From: Baffinella frigidus | Taxonomy: Eukaryota; Cryptophyceae; Cryptomonadales; Baffinellaceae | NCBI GenBank assembly: GCA_026770585.1 | Contig: MU647333.1 | Location: 117,335 to 127,418, forward strand | Reading direction: 5' to 3' | Length of the DNA: 10,084 bases | Part shown: positions 9,401 through 10,084 of the stretch, in pieces | Layout of the letters: the number at the start of each line of letters is the position of its first letter | Numbering within the stretch: the stretch's first letter is position 1 | Notes under the pieces: model-generated | What the model was told of the DNA's origin: nothing | Database searches by the model: none | The model's input: the letters and a program-made list of their open reading frames with translations, nothing else | Program-made: the position numbers and the translations under genes

Positions 9401-9757
9401 GGGTTTCAGAGGTTAGGGTTTAGGATTTGTGGTTTAGGGCTCATGGTTCATAGTTCATGGTTCATGGTTCATGGTTTAGGGTTTATGGTTCAGGGTTTAT
9501 GGTTTAGGGTTCAGGGTTTATGGTTTAGGGTTCAGGGTTTATGGTTTAGGGTTCAGGGTTGATGGTTCAGTTCATGGTTTAGGGTTTAGAGTTTAGATTT
9601 TAGGGTTTAGGGCGTCAGTTGACAATTCTCAAGTCGACAGGGTTTAGGGTTCAGGGTTTAGAGTTTAAGGTTCAGGGTTCTGCGGGTTTAGGGTGTACCG
9701 ACGGCCGAGGAGTGGAGAAGGCCCATGGCGCGCGCCAGGTTGCACTCCAGCACCATC
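358..9757 (-). CDS. Split AROM-type gene: DHQ synthase C-terminus fused to EPSP synthase (14 exons, partial)
   Basis: The gene encodes a cytosolic or plastid shikimate-pathway fusion. The DHQS domain turns DAHP into 3-dehydroquinate, and the EPSPS domain joins shikimate 3-phosphate and PEP. Join on minus: 9757-9699, 9131-9043, 8716-8633, 7587-7507, 6549-6474, 5234-5128, 4632-4582, 3855-3736, 3340-3295, 3045-2975, 2090-2007, 1159-1106, 665-577, 427-358. That is about 360 residues with no stop. Intron phases are 0 at nine junctions, 1 at three and 2 at one. Motifs occur in family order: DKKN, GSKS.SNR, HSDDT, GNSGT, RM..RP, SSQF, PYIDMT, VEADA, ATYPLA. Family knowledge: AROM proteins have DHQS then EPSPS, followed by shikimate kinase, dehydroquinase and shikimate dehydrogenase; the last three cannot be seen here. 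Both ends lie outside the window. Splicing is inferred from homology and GT/AG sites, not from transcripts. Confidence 0.88.
501..590. repeat. 30-bp tandem repeat x3 carrying exon 13 donor
   Basis: Three head-to-tail 30-base units share the core GGGCGCTTACGCGTCAGC. On the minus strand each contains GCTGACGC|GTAAGC, the donor of exon 13. The exon uses the copy nearest to it; the other two are spare donors 30 and 60 bases into the intron. Confidence 0.9.
577..665 (-). CDS. Exon 13: EPSPS segment ending VEADA
   Basis: The exon encodes VNVTKPKANSYVIPNSG, then YVNPGVFEVEAD and two bases of Ala. It follows SFG of exon 12 and leads to the V.(G/S/A)DASSATY motif of EPSPS. Acceptor is AACCAG|GTG. The donor GC|GTAAGC is the closest to a standard donor in the gene and lies in the last of three 30-bp tandem units (501-590), so two more copies of the same donor follow it. 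Read without splicing, the frame stops at TAA inside the donor. Confidence 0.88.
676..1100 (+). repeat. Telomere-like array in intron 12, including 13 perfect TTTAGGG units
   Basis: TTTGGGG-type units lead into 91 bases of perfect TTTAGGG (776-866, 13 units), then mixed TTTAGGG, TTCAGGG and TTGAGGG. The G-rich strand is plus. It fills nearly the whole intron between exons 12 and 13. Confidence 0.95.
1106..1159 (-). CDS. Exon 12: EPSPS motif SEPYIDMT
   Basis: A 54-base exon encodes AISEPYIDMTIGMMKSFG. The S.PYID.T motif contacts shikimate 3-phosphate; its Ser and Tyr (Ser197, Tyr200 in E. coli) are kept. Acceptor is GAAAGCAG|GCG and donor is GGG|GTTTCA, both phase 0. It sits alone between telomere-like arrays, and no copies were found. 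Confidence 0.92.
1197..1350 (+). repeat. Degenerate telomere-like repeats, intron 11
   Basis: TTTAGGG, GTGTAGG and related 7-mers, G-rich on plus, at the 3' end of intron 11. A GTGTAGG run occurs at about 1258-1287. Confidence 0.85.
1391..1423 (-). pseudogene. Donor-side copy of exon 11 (farther)
   Basis: The copy reads GPATLQLVEDK then GTCACC, with Val to Ala and a silent GAC/GAT change. Confidence 0.8.
1436..1529 (+). mobile_element. SINE-like element copy 1
   Basis: About 95 bases beginning at CTTCAGGCTCATAG, with TATCACTCAACTCAAGG and GACCTGTATCGAGAG, ending in AATAATAAAGAAGAAG. It is shared with three other places. The flanks both read GTTTAGGGT, which could be a target duplication or just local repeat. 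Confidence 0.75.
1595..1756. mobile_element. MITE-like element, family B copy 1 (162 bp)
   Basis: The ends CCACACAGCGGACT and its inverse GTCTGCTGTGTGG are terminal inverted repeats continuing imperfectly for about 25 bases. An inner palindrome has CCCTACGG and CCGTAGGG arms. A second copy is at 6936-7096. No transposase is encoded. It lies in intron 11. Confidence 0.85.
1779..1805 (-). pseudogene. Donor-side copy of exon 11 (nearer)
   Basis: The copy reads VTLKLVEDK then GTCACA, with Gln to Lys. Confidence 0.8.
1806..1997 (+). repeat. Degenerate telomere-like repeats, start of intron 11
   Basis: TTCAGGG, TTTAGGG and TTGAGGG units, G-rich on plus, up to the exon 11 donor. Confidence 0.88.
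2007..2090 (-). CDS. Exon 11: EPSPS motif SSQFVSG
   Basis: The exon encodes ISSQFVSGVLLAAPLA, then QGPVTLQLVEDK. Ser-Ser-Gln is the shikimate 3-phosphate-binding motif (Ser169, Ser170, Gln171 in E. coli), followed by the LL.AAPLA helix. Acceptor is CTTGCAG|ATC, the only acceptor not followed by G; donor is AAG|GTCCCA. Partial copies: acceptor side at 2322-2354, donor side at 1779-1805 and 1391-1423. Confidence 0.92.
2126..2241 (+). mobile_element. SINE-like element copy 2
   Basis: The element has GAGGCGGGCC near its start, the shared TATCACTCAACTCAAGG core and a (GAA)n tail. Flanks GGGTTCAGCCAA (about 2113-2124) and GGGCTCAGGCAA (2242-2253) look like a 12-base target duplication with two mismatches. 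Confidence 0.75.
2258..2293. repeat. 18-bp tandem repeat x2
   Basis: Two exact copies of GATAACCCCGGGGTGGTT follow the SINE-like copy 2. Each holds the palindrome ACCCCGGGGT. Confidence 0.9.
2322..2354 (-). pseudogene. Acceptor-side copy of exon 11
   Basis: After GCGCAG it starts ATCTCGAG and continues VS.VL, a diverged copy of the first half of exon 11 in the intron before it. The Ser-Gln of SSQ is changed. Confidence 0.7.
2521..2619 (-). pseudogene. Donor-side copy of exon 10, interrupted
   Basis: Bases 2619-2592 read IRVLANGLP and bases 2553-2521 read GLPGGTVTMSA. Between them is a 38-base AT-rich insert (2554-2591) flanked by the 9-base direct repeat CGGGAGGCC. Met to Val is the main replacement. 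Confidence 0.82.
2554..2591. mobile_element. 38-bp insert with 9-bp target duplication
   Basis: An AT-rich insert (AATATTACTTAATATTACTA core) inside the exon 10 copy is flanked by CGGGAGGCC at 2545-2553 and 2592-2600. The uninterrupted exon 10 has this 9-mer once. Confidence 0.75.
2627..2774. mobile_element. MITE-like element, family A copy 1 (148 bp)
   Basis: The ends GATCTCACA...AACACTTATAA and their inverse TTATAAGTGTT...TGTGAGATC form inverted repeats of about 26 bases. Flanks GGGGTAC and GGGGCAC may be a 7-base target duplication with one mismatch. The interior is shared with 4889-5032. Confidence 0.85.
2782..2972. other. Unassigned part of intron 10
   Basis: This is complex, non-telomeric sequence before the exon 10 donor. 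Apart from the short exon 10 edge copy at 2880-2902, no coding segment or repeat was recognised. The 81-codon plus-strand frame here has no visible family motif. Confidence 0.5.
2880..2902 (-). pseudogene. Short donor-edge copy of exon 10
   Basis: On plus, AACCTCGGCGGACATAGTCAT resembles the donor edge of exon 10 (AACCTGGGCAGACATAGTCAT at 2972-2992) with two differences. Confidence 0.6.
2975..3045 (-). CDS. Exon 10: EPSPS GCPPIRVLANGLPGG segment
   Basis: The exon encodes EGCPPIRVLANGLPGG, then TMTMSAQ. It matches the EPSPS hinge segment (G..P..I....L.GG.I.......) that comes just before SSQ. Acceptor is ACGCAG|GG, completing Gly with exon 9; donor is CAG|GTTACG. Its 3' half is copied downstream at 2521-2619 (with an insertion) and in a shorter piece near 2880-2902. 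Confidence 0.88.
3051..3170 (+). repeat. Degenerate telomere-like repeats, intron 9
   Basis: TTTCGGG, TTTGGTG and TTTAGGG units, G-rich on plus, run up to the acceptor of exon 10. A poly-G run occurs at 3241-3250. Confidence 0.85.
3295..3340 (-). CDS. Exon 9: EPSPS VDALRAHGCTIEYL microexon
   Basis: A 46-base exon encodes VDALRAHGCTIEYLA and one extra base. It continues RPLKDM of exon 8 exactly as the family does (RPI..LVDAL...G..I.Y). Acceptor is CACTAG|GTG, the only TAG acceptor in the gene; donor is GCAG|GTCAAC, phase 1. A look-alike of the donor occurs at about 3199-3213. Confidence 0.87.
3341..3735. other. Intron 8, mostly non-telomeric unique sequence
   Basis: Only about 30 bases next to exon 9 are telomere-like. 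The rest is complex sequence with two GTTCCACT occurrences (3474-3481, 3494-3501) and no exon copy that I can see. It differs from all other introns in lacking large arrays. Confidence 0.55.
3736..3855 (-). CDS. Exon 8: EPSPS catalytic loop GNSGT...RMQQRP
   Basis: The longest exon, 40 codons, encodes GNSGTSARFLTGVATVLKEE, then GGSLVVTGNKRMQQRPLKDM. The GNAGT-type loop binds PEP and glyphosate (Asn94 and Gly96 in E. coli), and the Arg of RM..RP is Arg124. The position of E. coli Pro101 is Phe, as in fungal AROM proteins (GTASRF), so this is family character and not evidence of resistance. Acceptor is TTCACGCAG|GGC and donor is ATG|GTCTCC, a poor match to a usual donor. Two short acceptor-side copies lie upstream. 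Confidence 0.93.
3907..3974 (+). repeat. Direct repeat GAGTTTAGGAGACCG(A/G)ATCGAGG x2
   Basis: A roughly 22-base unit occurs at about 3913-3934 and 3952-3973, and a related piece (AGTTTAGAAAACCGAATCGAGG) at 4131-4152 follows the SINE-like copy 3. They lie between exon 8 and its acceptor-side copies. Confidence 0.75.
3974..3993 (-). pseudogene. Acceptor-side copy of exon 8 (nearer)
   Basis: The first 20 bases of exon 8 (GNSGTS) are repeated exactly after GCAG in the intron before exon 8. Confidence 0.8.
4027..4132 (+). mobile_element. SINE-like element copy 3
   Basis: The element runs from GAGGCGGGCCCG through the shared core to GAAGAAGAAGAAGAAG, the longest pure tail of the four copies. It lies in intron 7 between two acceptor-side copies of exon 8. 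Confidence 0.78.
4261..4288 (-). pseudogene. Acceptor-side copy of exon 8 (farther)
   Basis: The copy reads GNSGTSAQF after a CAG; the Arg after Ala is Gln. Intron bases before it (GCTTTTAGGGG on plus at 4311-4321) are shared with the intron edge at exon 8 (3880-3890). Confidence 0.85.
4309..4580 (+). repeat. Degenerate telomere-like repeats, start of intron 7
   Basis: TTTAGGG with TTTGGGG, TTGAGGG and TTTCGGG variants, G-rich on plus, up to the donor of exon 7. Confidence 0.9.
4582..4632 (-). CDS. Exon 7: EPSPS microexon TGANGKLRIPAADLYL
   Basis: A 51-base exon encodes VTGANGKLRIPAADLYL, matching the EPSPS segment V.G.GGKL..P...LYL that comes just before the GNAGT loop. Acceptor is TATACAG|GTT and donor is CTG|GTACCT, both phase 0. 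The intron before it ends in an AT-rich TTA/TTTA run (plus 4643-4678). No copy of this exon was found. Confidence 0.88.
4643..4678. repeat. TTA/TTTA-rich run before exon 7
   Basis: This AT-rich run lies 10 to 45 bases upstream (in the sense direction) of the exon 7 acceptor. Confidence 0.85.
4681..4860 (+). repeat. TTTCGGG/TTGAAGG-type repeats, intron 6
   Basis: Repeats are mainly TTTCGGG, TTCCGGG, TTGAAGG and TCGAGGG, all G-rich on plus. Translated forward they give low-complexity GFRV-type peptides that should not be called proteins. Confidence 0.85.
4889..5032. mobile_element. MITE-like element, family A copy 2 (about 144 bp)
   Basis: The ends ATATGGAAACACTTATAAT and its near-inverse ATTATCAGTGTTTCCATAT form inverted repeats. 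The interior (GGATTCAATGA.ATTTACTA, GCAAACGTGTAGTAATTTTGA) matches 2627-2774. It lies in intron 6. Confidence 0.87.
5128..5234 (-). CDS. Exon 6: EPSPS motif LLHSDDTQ...MEAL
   Basis: The exon encodes 35 codons: LLHSDDTQRCMEALCLL, then HPSGEAAFEWEGGGAVLR. This matches the EPSPS stretch with SDDT and a following helix, as in AROM proteins. Acceptor is TTTCAG|GG, which completes a Gly codon with exon 5 (phase 1); donor is CGG|GTACCC. Its first half is copied several times in the intron before it (5259-5272, 5433-5672 interrupted, 5802-5841). Confidence 0.9.
5259..5272 (-). pseudogene. Minimal acceptor-edge copy of exon 6
   Basis: CAG|GGCTGCTGCGCTC repeats the first 14 bases of exon 6 with one change, 38 bases upstream of the used acceptor. 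Confidence 0.6.
5433..5672 (-). pseudogene. Acceptor-side copy of exon 6 split by an inserted element
   Basis: Bases 5672-5652 match the exon start (GLLHSDD) and bases 5492-5433 continue it (MEALCHLHPSGE). Between them lies a 159-bp element with inverted ends, flanked by TGTC. Removing it restores continuous similarity to exon 6, with Leu to His and Arg to Gly changes. Confidence 0.82.
5493..5651. mobile_element. MITE-like element, family C (159 bp) with TGTC duplication
   Basis: The left end TAATCCGGGG..ATATTTAATTTA and the inverse right end TAAATTAAACACG.CCCCGGATGA match over about 25 bases. TGTC flanks both sides (5489-5492, 5652-5655), and the exon 6 sequence it interrupts has TGTC once. 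No coding capacity is seen. Confidence 0.85.
5721..5798. repeat. (TC)n run and AT-rich tract
   Basis: A TC dinucleotide run (5721-5744) is followed by TATATA-rich sequence. It separates two acceptor-side copies of exon 6. Confidence 0.9.
5802..5841 (-). pseudogene. Acceptor-side copy of exon 6 (farthest)
   Basis: After ACCAG it matches the start of exon 6 (GGCTG.TGCACTCGGACG) and on to the CATGGAGGC region, with one codon lost around SDDT. No donor is present. Confidence 0.8.
5845..6046. other. Middle of intron 5
   Basis: Complex sequence, then a poly-G run (6002-6013) and a little TTTAGGG. The part around 5966-6000 (AAACAGTCAAG...GGCAGA) resembles 6388-6421, so it may belong to the exon 5 donor-side duplication series. 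No exon was recognised. Confidence 0.5.
6047..6098 (-). pseudogene. Donor-side copy of exon 5 (farther)
   Basis: The copy reads VLPLAVMGTGQCRIQ with the CAGG|GTACC donor, and is more diverged at its other end. It is the third donor-side edge of the exon 5 series, at 6549, 6283 and 6098. Confidence 0.8.
6231..6283 (-). pseudogene. Donor-side copy of exon 5 (nearer)
   Basis: The copy reads LNRVLPLAVMGTGECRTQ with the CAGG|GTACC donor. The PGSKS half is missing. It repeats at a distance of 243 bases from exon 5, and nearby intron bases (ACCCTGGATTCAAGG at 6182-6196) also resemble those beside exon 5. Confidence 0.85.
6474..6549 (-). CDS. Exon 5: EPSPS motif PGSKSVSNR
   Basis: The exon encodes VPGSKSVSNRVLPLAV, then MGTGECRIQ and one base of Gly. 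The GSKS.SNR motif supplies Lys, Ser and Arg that bind shikimate 3-phosphate and PEP (Lys22, Ser23, Arg27 in E. coli numbering); all are present. The residue after Arg is Val where Ala is usual. Acceptor is CACCGCAG|GTT and donor is CAGG|GTACCA. Two donor-side partial copies lie downstream at 6231-6283 and 6047-6098. Confidence 0.92.
6550..6745 (+). repeat. TTTGGGG and TTTGGTG/TTTAGTG arrays, intron 4
   Basis: Runs of TTTGGGG are followed by TTTGGTG and TTTAGTG, then GTCGGGTT x3, all G-rich on plus, directly at the acceptor of exon 5. Confidence 0.92.
6768..6850 (+). repeat. Dispersed repeat R, copy 1
   Basis: About 80 bases with GCTCCAATTCCAAGGGGTTC.TGGTACAAA, ending A-rich with AAAAGAGC. 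A second copy is at 7378-7458. Both lie in intron 4; the nature of the repeat is unknown. Confidence 0.75.
6936..7096. mobile_element. MITE-like element, family B copy 2 (161 bp)
   Basis: It has the same left end CCACACAGCGGACT, the same inner CCCTACGG palindrome and CCTACGGAT segment as 1595-1756. The right end is more decayed (CTCTGAGCGG). It lies in intron 4. Confidence 0.83.
7199..7240 (-). pseudogene. Donor-side copy of exon 4 with 4-base deletion
   Basis: The copy matches exon 4 from ITPVPS to TVR, followed by GTGCTG. Four bases are missing before PLSG. Silent differences include GTC/GTT and Ser TCC/AGC. It is the second unit of a tandem duplication with the copy at 7315-7374. Confidence 0.8.
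7315..7374 (-). pseudogene. Donor-side copy of exon 4 (in frame)
   Basis: Sixty bases align to exon 4 from MVCS to TVR with no indel, followed by GT. Changes are three replacements in a row (P to A, I to V, T to A) and three silent ones, including Ser TCC to AGC. It lacks an acceptor. Confidence 0.85.
7378..7458 (+). repeat. Dispersed repeat R, copy 2
   Basis: The copy has GGCTCCAATTCCAAGGGTTC.TGGTACAAAA and an A-rich end with AATAATAAAAGAGC, matching 6768-6850. It sits between exon 4 and its in-frame donor-side copy. Confidence 0.75.
7507..7587 (-). CDS. Exon 4: DHQS-EPSPS bridge
   Basis: The exon encodes 27 codons: VSAALVKMVCSPNITP, then VPSGPLSGTVR. The first part ends the DHQS domain and the last part (SGTVR) is the first strand of EPSPS, leading directly into VPGSKS of exon 5. 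One exon carrying both is the best evidence that the two enzymes are fused. Acceptor is GAACAG|GTGAGC, donor is CGG|GTCCGC, both phase 0. It is the only version with both splice sites; four partial versions surround it. Confidence 0.85.
7690..7736 (-). pseudogene. Acceptor-side copy of exon 4
   Basis: After AAGCAG it reads VSAALVKTVCSPNTT without an indel. Against exon 4 there are three silent changes (GCG/GCC, CCG/CCC, ACC/ACG) and two replacements (Met to Thr, Ile to Thr). Confidence 0.85.
7799..7899 (-). mobile_element. SINE-like element copy 4 with perfect 14-bp target duplication
   Basis: This is the inverse of copies 1-3. On minus it reads from the CGGGCT region through CACAGACTATTGTATCACTC to a tail of AAAGAAGAAAAAGAGA. 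CCTCGGTCAACGCT flanks both sides (7785-7798 and 7900-7913). An A-rich simple tail plus a 14-base duplication is the mark of target-primed reverse transcription. It codes for nothing visible. Confidence 0.85.
7910..7950 (-). pseudogene. Acceptor-edge copy of exon 4 with intron 3 end
   Basis: Only the first seven bases of exon 4 (GTGAGCG) are copied, with the acceptor CAACAG and about 30 bases of the intron before it (CAACTCGATTTA on plus, as at 7599-7610). It adjoins the SINE-like element at 7799-7899. Confidence 0.65.
8003..8052. repeat. 20-bp-stem hairpin
   Basis: TAGCCCCCCTGGCTGACTAC pairs with its inverse at 8032-8052 (one extra G), with a 9-base loop. It is the strongest short-range hairpin noticed in the window and lies in intron 3. 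Confidence 0.88.
8308..8374 (-). pseudogene. Donor-side copy of exon 3, frameshifted
   Basis: The copy matches exon 3 from GMLKCVL to the donor side. It has Val for Ile, a 4-base insertion after CYE that shifts the frame, and the donor GT is lost. It lies inside the inverted-repeat-bounded segment 7952-8487. Confidence 0.85.
8500..8535 (-). pseudogene. Short donor-side copy of exon 3
   Basis: The copy resembles exon 3 from about IGHCYEPKA onward, with several substitutions, and lies between exon 3 and the longer copy at 8308-8374. Confidence 0.65.
8633..8716 (-). CDS. Exon 3: DHQS active-site loop GDKKN and C-terminal strand
   Basis: The exon encodes 28 codons: GDKKNTGG, then MLKCVLIDRIGHCYEPKASS. 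The DKKN loop holds an active-site lysine in characterised DHQ synthases, and the following strand and IG...E.KA pattern is the usual DHQS C-terminus. Acceptor is CCTAACAG|GGGG and donor is TCG|GTACCT; both junctions are phase 0. It is the only copy in the window with the DKKN part. Two donor-side partial copies follow at 8308-8374 and 8500-8535. Confidence 0.9.
8723..8850 (+). repeat. Telomere-like repeats, intron 2
   Basis: TTTAGGG, TTCAGGG, TTGGGGG and TTTGGGG units, G-rich on plus, next to the acceptor of exon 3. Confidence 0.88.
8900..9024. mobile_element. MITE-like element, family D (125 bp)
   Basis: CCACGCCAGAGGATCGA at the left and its near-inverse TCGATCATTCTGGCGTGG at the right form inverted repeats of about 18-20 bases. 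It is a single copy in the window, between exons 2 and 3. Confidence 0.72.
9043..9131 (-). CDS. Exon 2: DHQS C-terminal helices, EAYKLPT segment
   Basis: The exon encodes 29 codons containing VVRCIEAYKLPT, then IPPHLRIDAIM and MKKMM. This is the DHQS stretch normally written as a Leu-Pro-containing helix that leads into the M..DKKN loop. Acceptor CCCCACAG|GG joins in phase 1 to exon 1 to restore a Gly codon; donor is ATG|GTACGC. A partial acceptor-side copy lies upstream at 9217-9247. Confidence 0.86.
9135..9216 (+). repeat. TTTAGGG/TTCAGGG repeats, intron 1
   Basis: The array separates exon 2 from its acceptor-side copy; G-rich on plus. Confidence 0.88.
9217..9247 (-). pseudogene. Acceptor-side copy of exon 2
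   Basis: The first 31 bases of exon 2 (after CAG) are repeated in the intron before it, through GAGGCGTAC. One silent difference is seen (TGC for TGT). There is no donor. Confidence 0.85.
9256..9696 (+). repeat. TTTGTGG, TTCATGG and TTTAGGG arrays, intron 1
   Basis: A TTTGTGG run (9259-9330) is followed by TTCATGG units (9440-9472) and a higher-order alternation of TTTATGG, TTTAGGG and TTCAGGG (9474-9560). A short unique piece is at 9611-9641. Confidence 0.92.
9699..9757 (-). CDS. Exon 1 in window: DHQS, GMVLE...LLHSSAV segment
   Basis: The exon encodes MVLECNLARAMGLLHSSAV, preceded by one base that finishes the previous codon (probably Gly) and followed by one base of the next. It matches the DHQS helix after the HGE metal-binding motif, which reads GM..EA.LA...G in family members. 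The metal-binding histidine and glutamate would be in an earlier exon above 10084. The acceptor is CACGCAG|G and the donor is TCG|GTACAC. GCC-rich codons set it off sharply from the repeats on both sides. No copy of this exon was found elsewhere in the window. Confidence 0.85.
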
Positions 9758-9770
9758 CTGCGTGTTCAGC

Positions 9771-9880
9771 GTTGAGGATTGAGGGTTTCGGGTTTCGGGT
9801 TCGGGTTTACGATTTAAGGTTTAGGTTCATGGTTTATAGTTCATGGTTTAGGGTTTATGGTTTTTGGTTTAGGTGTTTAG
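9771..9880 (+). repeat. Degenerate telomere-like repeats upstream of exon 1
   Basis: TTTCGGG, TTCATGG and TTTAGGG variants. This is presumably the 3' end of the preceding intron, since exon 1 begins with an acceptor. Confidence 0.85.
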
Positions 9881-9939
9881 GGTGCAGGAGAGAGCGGTGT
9901 GAGTCTACGACAGGCCCGCCTCGGGTGAAAGGTGTAGGA

Positions 9940-10084
9940 TGGTTTGGGGTTTGGGGCTTGGTGTTTGGTGTTTGGTGTTTGGGGTTCAGGGTTCAGGGTT
10001 CAGGGTTCAGGGTTCAGGGTTCAGGGTTCAGGGTTCAGGGTTCAGGGTTCAGGGTTCAGGGTTCAGGGTTTGGGGTTTGGGGTT
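9940..10084 (+). repeat. TTCAGGG array, 12 perfect units
   Basis: TTTGGTG and TTTGGGG units lead into 84 bases of perfect TTCAGGG (9985-10068), then TTTGGGG to the window end. TTCAGGG is a single-base variant of TTTAGGG. Confidence 0.95.

Overview
The window looks like nuclear DNA of a microbial eukaryote with TTTAGGG-type telomere sequence. Most of it is degenerate 7-bp telomere-like repeat (TTTAGGG, TTCAGGG, TTTGGGG, TTTGTGG, TTCATGG and others) plus small inverted-repeat elements. No open reading frame longer than about 150 codons is real. Read exon by exon on the minus strand, however, the window holds one split gene for a shikimate-pathway fusion protein. It begins in the C-terminal part of 3-dehydroquinate synthase (DHQS, AroB domain) and continues through most of EPSP synthase (AroA domain). 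This is the domain order of the pentafunctional AROM protein.

Layout on the minus strand, from high to low coordinate. Exons 1-3 (9757-9699, 9131-9043, 8716-8633) give the DHQS C-terminus. Exon 4 (7587-7507) bridges DHQS and EPSPS, which shows the fusion. Exons 5-13 (6549-6474, 5234-5128, 4632-4582, 3855-3736, 3340-3295, 3045-2975, 2090-2007, 1159-1106, 665-577) give EPSPS from its PGSKS motif to VEADA. A fourteenth piece (427-358, with a second partial version at 217-181) carries the ATYPLA motif. Thirteen exons join in frame without a stop, each intron starts with GT and ends with AG, and the motif order is that of the protein family. The gene is cut by both window ends: the DHQS N-terminus lies above 10084, and the end of EPSPS and any later AROM domains lie below 1.

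Introns are 149 to about 1240 bp. Their telomere-like arrays nearly all have the G-rich strand on plus, so the transcript carries the C-rich strand, which contains neither GT nor AG. The introns also hold many partial copies of neighbouring exon edges. Copies of an exon's acceptor side lie in the intron before it, and copies of its donor side lie in the intron after it. Several copies differ from the exon mainly at silent codon positions. Other content: three or four small TIR element families, a four-copy SINE-like family with GAA-rich tails (one copy with a 14-bp target duplication), a strong hairpin and microsatellites.

The organism cannot be named. A DHQS-EPSPS fusion argues against a land plant or typical green alga. 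TTTAGGG repeats, GC-rich exons, many small exons and an AG|G acceptor at 13 of 14 exon starts would fit a dinoflagellate or another alveolate or alga. That is an inference.
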